The notes beneath the pieces are model-generated. The model did no database searches. It was not told the origin of the DNA and saw only the letters and a list, made by a program, of their open reading frames with translations. A DNA stretch of 64,000 bases from Chlorophyllum brunneum (taxonomy: Eukaryota > Basidiomycota > Agaricomycetes > Agaricales > Agaricaceae), in NCBI GenBank assembly GCA_963576785.1, contig OY756144.1, forward strand, positions 2,852,001 to 2,916,000, in the 5' to 3' direction. Position numbers and translations under genes: made by a program. Of this stretch, positions 1 through 10,734 are shown piece after piece; position 1 is the first letter of the stretch; the number at the start of each line of letters is the position of its first letter.

Positions 1-871
1 CTGAGTGAAGTTTGTAACGTATGTTCTCACATCGATTTAGCTTCATCAACCCCACAAGTTAGTTAACTGATAGGAGTGCTAGATTTCCAACCTAGTCTCT
101 TTATTCTGCGGGCATGTGCTTCTGTTGATCAGTTATAGTAAGCGCTTTGGAGTTGAGTGGTTCTGGCACATACGGTGGTCCTAATGGAGTTGGAAAAGAG
201 CTCCTCGCCTAATTTACTATGAACGGCGTACTACTTGATGGGTACGTTTGTTTCTCAACCCCGGATGGAAACGTGTACCGGGTATCCTTCCATACCTCAC
301 ATCTGCGTTACCAAGTCTTCTCAAATATTGGCATACAGCAGCACTATAGGCAAATGTTCAGCGCTTGTCGTGAGTTTGCCACGGTTGGTATTTTCTGCCT
401 CTGGAGGAGTGCTGGGTCAATGCACGATTCTGTTTTGTGTAGCACGGTTCCGATATTTGCACAACCCTCTTTTGTTCAAATAATACTAATTCTGGTCCTA
501 GTTCTGGTTTCTGAGCCTTTCCTATTCCGAGGTCAAGATAAACGGCATAGAGGAAGAGCAGGAGTCCTTCAATCTCTTGAATATTTACACTAAGGTTGAA
601 GAATGGCACCCCGTGAGTCTCTGCTGCTGGTGGGCAGAAACAGGTCACCGAACAGCTGATGGATGAAGATCAAAGATTAGAGGGCCTGGATTATGAGACA
701 GAGACAACATGACGATGGGATTTGGGGAGTAAACAAGCAAGGTACATCACAGGTATTTACATATGTATATTAAACAACGTAGGAAAGTTAAAACTCAGAT
801 AGTGGACACTTTCAGTTTGACCTTCGGAAAACTAGTAGTACATGGATACCGAATGATGTGGGCATAATGGA
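1..871. other. No gene recognised
   Basis: Short overlapping open frames occur on both strands, but none has a recognisable domain, a convincing start or an intron pattern. No repeat or RNA gene is evident. Confidence 0.5.
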
Positions 872-1243
872 TTAGATATAGGTACCCTTGTCATCAGGGA
901 TCCAGTAAGCAGGTTCACTTTCACGAGTAGCCTTGATAAACTCCGCAAAGCGCTTGGTAGCTTGGGAGTCCACATATCCAGCAGCTACGTAATCATCTAA
1001 CAACTTGGTGCACCAAGAGAGGCAACCACTTCCATTCCCATCGTACTTGTAACGCTCGCGGCCATTTGCAGTGATCAAGTCCAAGACTTCCTGGACTTTA
1101 AGATTCGCTTTGATGACCTGAATCGGCAATGACCAGTTTTTTGATGCCTTGTTCGACACAAGGGACAATTTGCTATAAATGCTGAAGGGAGGGTAGATGC
1201 GATCAGGGCTTTGGGTAATGGCAGAGGATAAAGAACCGCTCAC
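872..1243 (-). CDS. Hypothetical protein, 3' exon (structure uncertain)
   Basis: This minus-strand open stretch of about 123 codons ends in a stop at 872. It reads as a real protein: a segment around residues 50-95 contains VLDLITANGRERYKYDG followed by GCLSWCTKLLDDYV, a pattern I associate with small uncharacterised fungal proteins (the DUF7770 type, from memory and not checked). A second open stretch upstream on the same strand (about 1290-1480, with VHWRVHLRWAG) is probably an earlier exon, separated by one or more short introns I could not place with confidence. The true start therefore lies upstream of 1243. The function is unknown. The gene sits about 620 bp from the divergent kinase-like gene that starts at 1866. 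Confidence 0.4.
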   Translation of the reverse strand: MSGSLSSAITQSPDRIYPPFSIYSKLSLVSNKASKNWSLPIQVIKANLKVQEVLDLITANGRERYKYDGNGSGCLSWCTKLLDDYVAAGYVDSQATKRFAEFIKATRESEPAYWIPDDKGTYI

Positions 1244-1865
1244 TCGATCGTGACGATAGGATCAGCCTTACTTTTATATGTGTCCACTGGACATCAGAGT
1301 AAGTAATATTGTATATGGATATCATGGTTGAGAGACTGACAGACGACAGATGCTTGGGCGAGTCCATGTTTTCCAGCCCACCGAAGGTGGACACGCCAAT
1401 GGACGAGATGTTGTGCAGCGTTCGCTGGGTTGGTACTCTTTGGAAATGTGGGAATACCAACCATGTATATTGCGGTCACTGTCTTTTCACCATCGCTCTT
1501 CGTATACTTCCCCCAATCGATCGGTTTGGCTGTGGCAACCGAAAGTCAGTAGGGATCAAGGCATGAATGTCACAACCCACCAGTTGATGACATGATCTTG
1601 GGTGGATGGTACCTACATAGTTGGCTATTCTATCCATATATACGCGCACGCACTGACTGGCGTAAAGGCCGCAATGGGCGCCAACTTCCACTTCTTAGAT
1701 CAAAGTTGTGGCGTGTTTGCCAGGCTCTGCTTCCAACCACCAACTAGGCGTAGTTATTCAAGGACTCACGCATGTAAGCTTGCCCACGTTTCGTCAGAGT
1801 AACGTTCTGAGTGTTCGCACAGGCTTGAGCGTTTCGCTTTTCATCTGGTGGCCGCTGCCCTGACT

Positions 1866-2817
1866 ATGTTGGATGGCCCATTTTGGGTGTACGACTTACT
1901 TCGTCGAGCACCTATTCGGGTAGATTACCACGCAGGCTCAGCTCTGGTATACAGTACTAATGCACTGAGGACAGTCCCCGGAATCCAATACCTGGACGGA
2001 CGAGAAGATAATCCGCGCCGTTGAATCTGCGCCATATCTCGAGGGCTCGGACGACAAGCTTGTCCAAATTTCAGAAGACACAGTTGTGAAATTGGGCCGT
2101 GACTGGGACTCTACCACCTCCGAAGCGCTCGCCATGGAGCTCGTCCGGAAGCAAACAAAAATTGCTATCCCACGCGTGAGACGCGCCATACGTCATCTTC
2201 ACCCAGAAGGAAACGGCCTGATTGTTATGGACTTGGTGCCAAACAGCCAACAGCTCCGCGTCGCCTGGCCCTCGTTGTCTGTCTTGGGAAAGCTCAAAGT
2301 CATTTTGACAATGCGCCTTTACCTTCGCCAGCTTCGACGAGTCCAATATTCCTCGTCTAGCAACACTCCCGGTCCGCTGGGTCCCGCGCCCTTACTTTGC
2401 AACGGACTTCAATTCGGCTTCGATGCGAAAGGTCCATTCCCAACGATCTCCGCCCTCGAGACTCATTTCAGAAAAGAACATAGTGCCGCTGAAGAACGTG
2501 CCTCTCGAGGTTGGGCACCTTCTTTAAACTGCAAACCCCTTGATACATCCGCGTTTACCTCCTTGGTTTTTACGCACAACGACCTGAACATGCGCAACTT
2601 ACTGCTGGACAATAACCATGTCCTGTGGGTGGTTGATTGGGGGTTCTCAGGGTTTTATCCACCCTGGTTCGAGCATCTTGGCATGAGATATGCCGCGCAG
2701 AAGGATAAGGATCCGGAGAGCTGGCAGGAATGTATCGATTATATGGCAGAGCCGGCGTTTGAGGTTGAAGAATGGATGAAAAGGATAGGCTATGACTACA
2801 CTGACCTACCACAGTGA
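1866..2817 (+). CDS. Phosphotransferase (APH/choline-kinase-like) family protein
   Basis: The model has two exons, 1866-1919 and 1975-2817, with a 55-nt GT..AG intron joined in phase 0, giving a protein of about 298 residues. The N-terminal half has a kinase-like N-lobe (SEDTVVKLGRDWDSTTSEA, the position of the ATP-binding Lys, followed by a Glu-containing helix). The C-terminal half carries the catalytic-loop signature FTHNDLNMRNLLLD (HxDxxxxN) and the metal-binding segment VVDWGFSGFYPPWFE. This is the fold of the aminoglycoside phosphotransferase/choline kinase superfamily, which is greatly expanded in Agaricomycetes and has mostly unknown substrates. An antibiotic-resistance role should not be assumed. 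The gene stands directly left of the AT-rich transposon island, with no other unique gene for 16 kb downstream. Confidence 0.75.
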
Positions 2818-3564
2818 CAGAGTTGTACAGTTAGGTCACCTTATCTAACAGATTGCAAGAAAATGGCGAGAGTATTCATAAATTCCTCAGGACCTGGGAA
2901 ATTGCCATTAAAAGTGTTTTTAATGCCCATTTGGTGCTAGAATAACCTATTTTGATTTTCAAAGTATACATAGTACCAGTGCACAGCATGTGACATATGG
3001 TGCAAGGTACCTAGGGGTCAGAGGTTTTGACTAAGAAAGAATACCTTACATTGAAGTTTTAGTCATATTCTATAAATAGATTATGAAGTCATTATAATAA
3101 TAATAGACTAAACTAAAACTTCCTATGAGTTGCTCTGCATATGATAAATGTCATACTGAGTCAATTATGACTAGTAATAATGATTGGTACTTAATGGATC
3201 ATTCTATATAGTTCCAATAACTTATATACATGTTCTATAGTACTTAGTAAGAGTCAGATAGAACATTCTATGTATTTCCAATACCATATGTAGTATGACT
3301 CATTTATACTCTCCTAGATATATATAAACCCTATGTAGCAAACATGTTCTGCATCTTGTTCAATTAAACAACTTTCTCACAATTGCTTATCTTCTCTAGT
3401 ACAACCCAAACCTTGATTTACTTGATTTCAAACTATTCACCACTAAAAACAACTATTTCATAACAAATATCTATCTATCCAAATTATCCTTTTATAAGTA
3501 TCAAATAGAAGTGTACTTCCTTAGTAAGTAGACCTTATGTTCTCTCCTACTGTATTTACTACTA
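2818..3564. other. AT-rich flank, possible Copia LTR/5' region
   Basis: There is no open frame here. The tract is strongly AT-rich and almost free of CG. It holds a promoter-like TATATATAAA at about 3321, followed by a segment (CATCTTGTTCAATTAAACAA) resembling the transcribed part of a Copia LTR. Because a Copia-type gag begins just beyond the far side of the inserted chromovirus (16271 onward), this flank is best explained as the 5' part of the same Copia element. That is inference: I found no matching second LTR. Confidence 0.3.
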
Positions 3565-3569
3565 CTACC

Positions 3570-3861
3570 TGTTACAACTTCAGTCTAGGACTCAGGTTGT
3601 ATGTCTTTGGATAAAGACAAAGAAGTAGAGAAAAGAAGAAGGAATGATACAATTGGTAAAGTATAAGAAATACATTGAGTATTACTACACTTTATATACT
3701 AGTGGTATTGTCTAAGAATAAGGGGACAGAGTAGAAGGAGTTATAGTAGAGACAAGTAAACAAGTCAGAGAGAGATATAAAACAGGAGATGAAATAGCTG
3801 GAGTGAGTCCAAGGTAATGGGTGTATGATAGGAATGAAACAACTAAGAATAGTTCATAACA
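3570..3861 (-). repeat. LTR, left (3') copy of element A
   Basis: This is a 292-bp LTR starting TGTTACAAC and ending TTCATAACA, so the ends form the inverted repeat TGTTA..TAACA with TG..CA termini. It is related to the repeats at 6964, 10735 and 15969. The internal block TCTAGGACTCAGGTT and the ACTTTATATACTAGTGGT segment are shared by all four. The purine-rich tract expected next to a 3' LTR on the minus strand lies just inside it (3862-3876). Confidence 0.88.
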
Positions 3862-3950
3862 ATACCTTCTATTTTACATTCATGACTCTATGAAGTATAG
3901 TAGATTACTTAGTATCCTTCTCCTTGTATAAAGCATTGACAAGTTGGCAT

Positions 3951-5367
3951 GCCCCTTCTTGACCCCTTACCACTACCTTCCTAATTGGGACGGTTCTCTG
4001 GTTGGGGGCTTCTGGTCTGTTCTTGCTGGATGTTAGGTCCTGGCACTGTCTTATACACAGGGTGATGTGTAGTACTCCCTTAGTGAAGGAGGTTAAAGGC
4101 TGGGTATGCTGGCCACTGCATACTTGCTTGATCTTGGATGCACAAACAGAGGTTGGGATCCATCATACGGTGGACGAGAATTAGTTTGAGCAGGGGGAGT
4201 GGCCCCTTGGCAAAGGACCTTAATGACAAGGTATGCCTGTCACTTTCTCTAGACGAGAGTTGATACCAGGTCATACAGGATGGCAGGGGGTGCCCCCTTG
4301 GCAAAGGGGCTCAAAGACTAGGCATGCTGGTTACCTTCTGCCCATTCACCTTGAGGGTTCCTCTAGCAGTGGAGGGACCCAGTACACTCCCAAAATAGTG
4401 TTATAGTTCCCCAATGGCGGGACCAGCGTCGGTCTATTTGACTGAGCTGTGGTACAAGTCTAGTCTAACTAGGTGTCTACTCCAACATGGGAACTACGGG
4501 AGAGGCTTCATTCTGCTCCATTCCCCAGCTGGGGGTGCATTGAGAAAAACCACCTAGCTGAGCCCGAGAGGGTCCGTAAGGATAGGAGTTAATAAGAGGG
4601 GGTTAGGGCAAAAAACAAGCCAACTGCAAGGACAGGCTACCCCCCTCCAACTGCAGTTAGGATGTGTATATCTTTCCCTAGCAGCATTGGACATTAGTAG
4701 GGATCACTCAAACTCCAGGGCGCTATTCCACATGGGTGCCGTAAGGCATTCCGTGGATTTGCTTTGTAAGCAAGGCGCAATCACCTCCCTAGTAGCAGTC
4801 CCTGCAAGACAGAGACCCCAGACACCATTAACATGCAGATCTGTACCCTATAGGCATAGCGAAGCGGGTGCTGGGGTACAGGAAGCCAGCCAGGGGTGGA
4901 ACCCTGGAACTACTGGTGGACCATGGCAGACCATGCAGAGAATGTGCGGCCTGGCCGGAGAGGTCTAAATTCTCTGTTGGTGGGTCTTGGAGAGAAGCCG
5001 AGTGTACTTGCTTAAGTTGATACCACGATACCGCCTTTGGGGGGTAAGGGCATTAGTCTGCAAGGGGCCCCTTAGTCAAGCCCCCCTTTGTGATTGCGAG
5101 TAGATAGTTTCTTTCTATCAATCTCTCTCTCTCACTCACTCTCTTTCCGAATTCCTCTTTTCCATTTTCTTGCTGATCAACGTAGGTACCAAACATCTCT
5201 CTAGTGTATGCACTAGATGGCGTTGAGTCTCAAGGGGTTAGTTTACACATAGTTCACTTTCCCTACTCTGAACATTTTGTACATTTTACTTTTGTATGTA
5301 TGTATATGCAGACTGCATTCGAGCACCGCTATATAAATTGTTGATTAAAAAAAAATTAAAAAAAAAA
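3951..5367 (+). mobile_element. Poly(A)-tailed retroelement insertion (non-LTR/SINE-like)
   Basis: A segment of about 1.4 kb splits element A. It is bounded by the 13-bp direct repeat GACAAGTTGGCAT (3938-3950 and 5368-5380) and ends in an A-rich tail (5346-5367). The homologous empty site in element B (7345-7385) reads straight through, which proves the insertion. Target duplication plus a 3' A tail indicate target-primed reverse transcription, as for LINEs and SINEs. No reverse transcriptase frame is visible, so it is a 5'-truncated LINE or a non-autonomous element. It contains three diverged internal repeats (about 4071-4110, 4190-4240 and 4281-4340, sharing TTGGCAAAGG and a GGYATGC motif) and a CT microsatellite (5128-5152). 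It is richer in GC and CpG than its host. Confidence 0.78.
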
Positions 5368-5380
5368 GACAAGTTGGCAT

Positions 5381-6260
5381 TTAGTGGAACTGATCATCAG
5401 GGTTTCTAAGTAATGTCTGCATCCAATCCAGAAGGGTGTATAGTCTTGTCCTCCTCTAAAGAGTGTGATAGTATATCCTTGGAAGGTAGTGGTATCATTT
5501 GTTTTAGCTGCAACTAAGTTGTGAACTATCTCTTACCAATAGTTATTATTAAGTTGTTCTTTTTCCTTCAATATGAGGTATAATCAAGGCAGGTTGAATA
5601 TGATAGGTTTGGTTGGTAGGTTGAAGTTGGGGATATAAATTAGGAGATGGTCTACTTTGTCTCTTATATTAGGTTCTATTAGCTATTCTGCTACTGACTT
5701 CTTGATTTCTTCTATTCTTTCATCTAACCATTCTTGTTTATCTTTCTTATGGTATGGTAGTCTGTCAGGTAATGTGGTAGGGGTATATGAGTCAAGATCC
5801 ATCAATCATGGAGCAAGTTTGTAAGTAAAGTTGTTACTAGAGTCAATAAGATAATTGAGCCTCTTGCTTATTATGACTAGGGTTGGATGTATCACTTTGT
5901 ATCAAAGTATACCAATACATTAAGATTGGTGGCTGCTTTATCCAATAGTTCCTTCATAAGTTCATGTTTTCTGGTTGACATAGTAGCTGGCAGGGTTCTG
6001 ATAATAGTGACAAGTAGGATACAGCTTAAGGCTTTGGCTTGGACCTGAAGGTTGTTAATGGCATAGACAATGTAGGTGAGTCCTTTGGTTGTGGCAGTAT
6101 AATGTTTGATTTGTTTTTCAGTGGACTGGATATCGAGGAAGTTGTTGAGTTCTTGCTCAAATTCTGTGTTGTTAGCTGGAAAGGGGTTGGGTTTGCATTC
6201 AGCATGCATGGTGTATTGTGGAGGTAATTGGCAAAGTTTAAGGTACAGTGGATACAGCAT
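5381..6260 (-). pseudogene. Extra ORF of chromovirus element A (degenerate)
   Basis: This is the decayed counterpart of the open reading frame at 7513-8238 in element B. The clearest part is 5892-6260, reading LYPLYLKLCQLPPQYTMHAE at its start and AINNLQVQAKALSCILLVT later, clearly alignable with element B. Downstream of 5892 the frame is broken but homology continues to about 5400. It lies 3' of the chromodomain and in the same orientation as pol, where some retroelements carry env or other accessory genes. No known domain was recognised. Confidence 0.65.
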
Positions 6261-6289
6261 GAAGTGTGTTAAGTATAGTGATCTTTTGT

Positions 6290-6963
6290 AATATGAGATT
6301 TGTTATTCATAATTGTCACTTTTTACTCCCCCTTTTTATATGTTTCATCCTCAAAATCTTGTCCAAAAATTCCTGAACTACCTTCTTGGCATTTTCTAGT
6401 TCTGACTTATCTTCTTATATATCTTCCTTGGAGATATATCCTTTCTAGTGTACTAGATATTGATTTCTCCATCCTCTCATACAGTGTCCTTAGATTTCTT
6501 CTACCTCATATTGTTCTTTGTTGTTGATAATCTTGGGTATCAGTGGTAGTAGAGTGTGCTGGCTGTCAAACTTGGGTTCATGATAGGAGAAGAGAAGTCA
6601 GCTGTTAAACATATTATATATTGCCTATATTTCAGATAATTCCAGTTGGTAACTTGTTTTACCTATTTTTGCTTTATTAAGAACAGTCCATAGCATTTGT
6701 GATCTAGCTTCTTAGTTGGTCTTATTGTTCTGATATTGCTTGCTTCAAGTCATACATATTTTTCTGGAATATACTCACACTCTGGTTTGGTGTTGTTGCA
6801 TTTCTTTATTTGAGTCTGGCTATATTGTAGTATTTTAATCATTTTCTGTTGTATGTTTCATAACTCCTGTATTCATTCTGTAATTGTGGGTGCTCTGGTC
6901 ATGTTTGTTATATCTCCTTTCTAAGGATATTGCCTGTAAACTATCTGGAATGGCAAGTGTTCA
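6290..6963 (-). pseudogene. Integrase C-terminus and chromodomain of element A (left part)
   Basis: Minus-strand homology to 8280-8936 of element B covers the integrase GPF-type module and the chromodomain, with several stops. The integrase is cut at 6963, where element B begins. The rest of the same gene resumes at 11040, with an imperfect 5-bp duplication (GTTCA at 6959-6963, GTCCA at 11040-11044). Confidence 0.75.
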
Positions 6964-7268
6964 TGTTACAACCTTAGTCTAGGACTCAGGTTACAAGTCT
7001 TTGGATAAAGACAAGGAAGTAGAGATAAGAGAAAGGGATGATACGACTGGTAAAGTGTAAGGAATACATCAAGTATTACTACACTTTATATACTAGTGGT
7101 AAGAGCTAAGAATAAAGAAACAAAGTAAAGAAGTCATAAGGATGAATAGAATGAGTCAGAAAGAGTACAGCCATAAGGGATGAAATAAGGGAATGAAATG
7201 GATACATAGGAATGATGAGTGTGACAGGCATATGATAGAAATGTACTGTTTATCTATAGTTCATAACA
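6964..7268 (-). repeat. LTR, left (3') copy of element B
   Basis: This 305-bp LTR has TGTTA..TAACA ends. Against its partner at 10735-11039 I count about 20 differences by eye, all of them transitions. The polypurine tract follows directly on its right. Confidence 0.9.
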
Positions 7269-7512
7269 ATACCTCCCTTTTTACATTCATGACCCCATGA
7301 AATGTCATGGTCTACTTGTCGTCTTATTCTTTGTATAAGACATTGATGAGTTGATGTTTGGTAGGACCAATCATTAGGATTCCTGACTTGTGTCGACATC
7401 CAATCCAGAAGGGGACATAGTCCTGTTCTCTTCTGAAGAGGGCTATAGTGCATCCTTGGAATATAGCAGTATCATTTGTTTTGGCTGCGACGAGGTTGTG
7501 TACTATCTCTTC

Positions 7513-8238
7513 TCAGTAGTTTTCTTCGAACTGTCCTCCATCCTTGAGTGTGAGGTAAGATGGTGGTGGGTTAAATATTGTTGGTTTGGGCAGTGGGTCC
7601 ATGTCAGGTAGTTGTATAAGGAGATGGTCTACTTCATCTCGCATATCTGGTTCCATTAGATAGTCTGGGACTGATTTGTCTATTCCCTCCATTCCTTCAT
7701 CTAACCATTTCTGTTCGTCATCTTTGTGGTAGGGTGGTTTGTCAGGTAAGGTAGTGGGGATGTATAAATTGAGATCCATTAGCCTTTGAGCAAGTCTATA
7801 GGTGGGATTGTTGCTAGAGTTGGTGAGGTGGTCAAATCTTTTGCCTGTCATGATTAAGGCACTTTGGATGCATTTCTTTGCATTGGAATGTACCAATATG
7901 TTAAGGTTGGTGGCTGCTTTATCCAATAACTCCTTCATGAGTTTGTGTTTTCCAGCTGGGAGGGCTCTGGTGGTAGTAACAAGTAAGATATGGCTCAGGG
8001 CTTTGGCTTGGATTTGGAGGTTGTTGATGGCATGGGCAATATATGTAAGTCCTTTGGTTATGGCAGTATAGTGTTCAATCTGGTCTTCGGTGGACTGGGC
8101 ATCAAGGAGGTTGTTGAACTCTTGTTCGAAATCTGTATCATTAGCTGGGAAGGGGGTGGGTTTGTGTTTGGCATGCATGGTGTATTGTGGAGGTAATTGG
8201 CAAAGTCTAGAGTGCAGTGGATATAGCATGAGGTGCAT
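7513..8238 (-). CDS. Extra sense ORF of chromovirus element B, function unknown
   Basis: This 241-codon open frame lies 3' of the integrase-chromodomain gene and upstream of the 3' LTR, in sense with pol. It reads as a hydrophilic, mainly helical protein: an early PPQYTMHAKHKPTPFPAND segment, then AINNLQIQAKALSHILLVT, LMKELLDKAATNLNILVH and an acidic C-terminal part (YLMEPDMRDEVDHLLIQLPD). Beyond the stop at 7513 the reading continues recognisably to about 7350 (IVHNLVAAKTNDTAIFQG), so the original protein was longer. No signal peptide or membrane segment is seen, which argues against an envelope protein. The same ORF exists in element A, so it belongs to the family and is not a chance capture. 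I do not recognise a homologue. Confidence 0.6.
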   Translation of the reverse strand: MHLMLYPLHSRLCQLPPQYTMHAKHKPTPFPANDTDFEQEFNNLLDAQSTEDQIEHYTAITKGLTYIAHAINNLQIQAKALSHILLVTTTRALPAGKHKLMKELLDKAATNLNILVHSNAKKCIQSALIMTGKRFDHLTNSSNNPTYRLAQRLMDLNLYIPTTLPDKPPYHKDDEQKWLDEGMEGIDKSVPDYLMEPDMRDEVDHLLIQLPDMDPLPKPTIFNPPPSYLTLKDGGQFEENY

Positions 8239-8289
8239 TGGGTGTAGTGATTTCTTGTAATATAAGATTTGTTGTTCATAATTGTTGCT

Positions 8290-9770
8290 TTTTACCCCCC
8301 CTTTTTATAGGTTTCATCCTTAAAATCTTGTCTAAAAATTCTTGAACTGCCTCCTTAGCATTTTCCAATTCTGACTCATCTTCCCATGTGTCTTCTTCGG
8401 AGGTATAACCTTTCCAATGTACTAGGAATTGATTTCGTTATCCTCCCATGTGGTGTCCTCGGATCTCTTCTACTTTGTATTGTTTTTTATCGTTGATGAT
8501 CTCAGGCATCGGTGGTGGTGGGGTATACTGGCTGTCAAACTCGGGTTTTTGATAGGGGGAGAGGAGTCTGCTATTAAACATATCATGTATTGCCCATGTT
8601 TTAGGTAATTCCAATTGGTAACTTGTTTTGCCTATTTTTGCTTTTATCCTGAACAGTCCATATCGTTTGTGATCCAGCTTTTTGGTTGGTCTCATTGTCC
8701 TAATGTTACTCACTTCAAGCCAAACTTGTTCTCCTGGAGTATACTCATGTTCCAGTTTGGTGCTGTTGCATTTCTCTATTTGTGTCTGACTGTGTTGTAA
8801 CATTTTCATCACCTCTTGTCGCATGTTTTGTAACTCCTGTATTTGTTCCGTAATTGCAGGTGCCTTGGTGATACTTGTTATATCTCCTTTCCAAGGGTGT
8901 TGTCCATAAACTATTTTGAATGACAAATATCTGGTAGCTGTATGGATTTTGTCATTGTATTGGAATTCTACTGTGGCTAACCATTTTTTCCAGTTGTTCT
9001 GCATGTGGTTTATTACATTTCTGAGGTATGTCTCAACCTCTTGGTTGATGTGCTCTGTTTGACCATCAGTTTGTGGGTGGTATGCCATGGATAAGTTTTG
9101 CTAGGTTCCTGTTGCTTGGTATAGTTCTGCCATGAATTTAGATGCAAATTGTGGTTCTCTGTCACTGATAATTCTGCAGGGTATTCCATATGTTCTCCAT
9201 ATGTCATCTTGGTAGATATCTCCTAACTCCTTGGATGTTAAGGTAGTGTTGACTGCATGCAATCTGATCATTTTGCTGAAACAATTGACTATGACAAGTA
9301 TTGCATCATATTCTTCTGATTCTGGTAGTGGTCCTATTATGTCAATTGATATTTCCTCCCAAGGTTCCGCTGGTATCGGTAGTGGATGGAGATGTGTTGT
9401 CGGTCTTGTTTGGAGTATTTTGTTTCATTGGCATGCTTCATACTCTCTGATATATTGTTTGATGTCATTATGCATCTGAGGCCACCAATAACTCCGTTTA
9501 AGGAGTTCAATCATTTGGTGTTGTCCTGGGTGTCCTACATCTGTTTTGTCATGGTATTGTCGAAGTATTTCTTATCATATTTGGCTGTTAGGCAGGACAT
9601 ATATTCTTCCTCCAAACATTGGTATTCTATCTATTTCCTATATCTCCTCTAGTCATTTCTCTTTTTCCTTTAACCACTGTGTTTCCCTTTTTGTCTCTTC
9701 TCATAGTTGGTGTTTCAGATCCTCTTCTCCTGAGATCTCCCATATTTGTCTAATTACGCTGCAAGGATTG
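8290..9770 (-). pseudogene. Integrase with chromodomain, element B
   Basis: Read on the minus strand, the parts come in normal integrase order. There is an HHCC-type zinc region with VGHPGQHQMIELLKRSYWW (about 9470-9560), a catalytic-core stretch with ISDREPQFASKFMAELYQ (about 9120-9200), the diagnostic YHPQTDGQTE (9040-9085), and a GPF-like module (KLDHKRYGLFRI, about 8660). A chromodomain follows (EEIRGHHMGG, a stop, then FLVHWKGYTSEEDTWEDE; about 8340-8460). Frame breaks lie at about 9088, 9207 and 8438. The longest open part is 8438-9088. The chromodomain identifies the lineage as chromoviruses, whose integrases are guided to modified chromatin. Confidence 0.85.
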
Positions 9771-9789
9771 TGTTTCTCCATTTGCTGTA

Positions 9790-10660
9790 TGTGTCTGGGA
9801 TTGAGACTACCAGATAGCCTACAATAGTTTGGATAATATCTGCTCTGATGTGTCATTTGAGGAGGAATATGGCATGTGCATCATCTGTTCCTGCTTGGGT
9901 CTTTAATACTTCGAACTTTATTAAGAAGTCCGCAGTGTTCCTCTTTCCCTGTTTGAACAACTTGATTTCTCCTTCTGCTATTGCTTTTCTATTCTCCAAG
10001 GAGAAGGTAGTTACCATTTCCTTTGCAAAGTTATCAAATGCCAGTATTTTCTTATCTTGAATCATTTGTAACTTGGCATTGGCATAGGGCTTTGCTAGTC
10101 CTCCTTTCATTCATACTAGTACTCCAATTATTTTCTGTTTGTTATCGTTGATCTTGTTGAAAAGTGTCCATAAGAACATTACTCTCCACCAATCATCAAA
10201 CTTGGTTCTATCTCCATTGAAGTATCCTGGTTCTGGTGCTAGGTTCTTTGGGAAGTTGATTTCATTGGCTATCTCTGATTCTGGTTCACTGTGTTTGTTC
10301 TCATGGGTTTTAGTGACTTCTATGTCAGATACTTTGGATTCTCTGTTTTCGTAGGTTTCAGTGACTTTTATGTTGGATGTGGCTTCGGTGATTTCTGTAT
10401 TGAATGGGGTTTTGGCAACTTCTATGTTGGATGTGGTCTTAGCAACATCTGTGTTGAATAGGGTCTCGAAAAGAGCTGTGTCTTTGTCTATACTGTGGTC
10501 AGATTTCTACCTTTTAAGGCCTTCAGGGATATCTGGTTCTGTTTGTCATTTGGATCCAGTGATTACAGGTGATCCCTGGATATCTGTTGGTCTCGGAGCT
10601 CTTGGTCTTCTTAGTGTTCTCGATAAGCTACTGCTACTCATATACTGTTGTCCTGGTTAG
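9790..10660 (-). pseudogene. Gag of element B
   Basis: The minus-strand gag relic has an open part at 9853-10110 (FAKEMVTTFSLENRKAIAEG, FKQGKRNTADFLIKFEVLKT). N-terminal to it is EPGYFNGDRTKFDDWW, typical of fungal Ty3 capsids. The N-terminal region (about 10300-10480) is made of short imperfect repeats of a TSNIEVAKT-like unit. One stop separates 10110 from the upstream part. The zinc knuckles that should follow are absent because of the internal deletion. Confidence 0.75.
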
Positions 10661-10734
10661 AGGCTATTATTCCAACCCTAGCTACAAATAGTGGCACTTC
10701 TCTTACAAGGTGAGTCGAATGACACTTTACCAAA

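Noticed and set aside
1866..2817. Antibiotic-resistance phosphotransferase
   Set aside because: The fold is shared with many fungal proteins of unknown substrate; resistance cannot be inferred from the HxDxxxxN loop alone.
4687..4968. 93-codon frame inside the poly(A)-tailed insert
   Set aside because: Too short and without retroelement motifs; the insert looks non-coding.
5128..5152. CT-rich microsatellite as regulatory element
   Set aside because: It lies inside the 3' part of a retroelement and is a simple repeat without a gene downstream.
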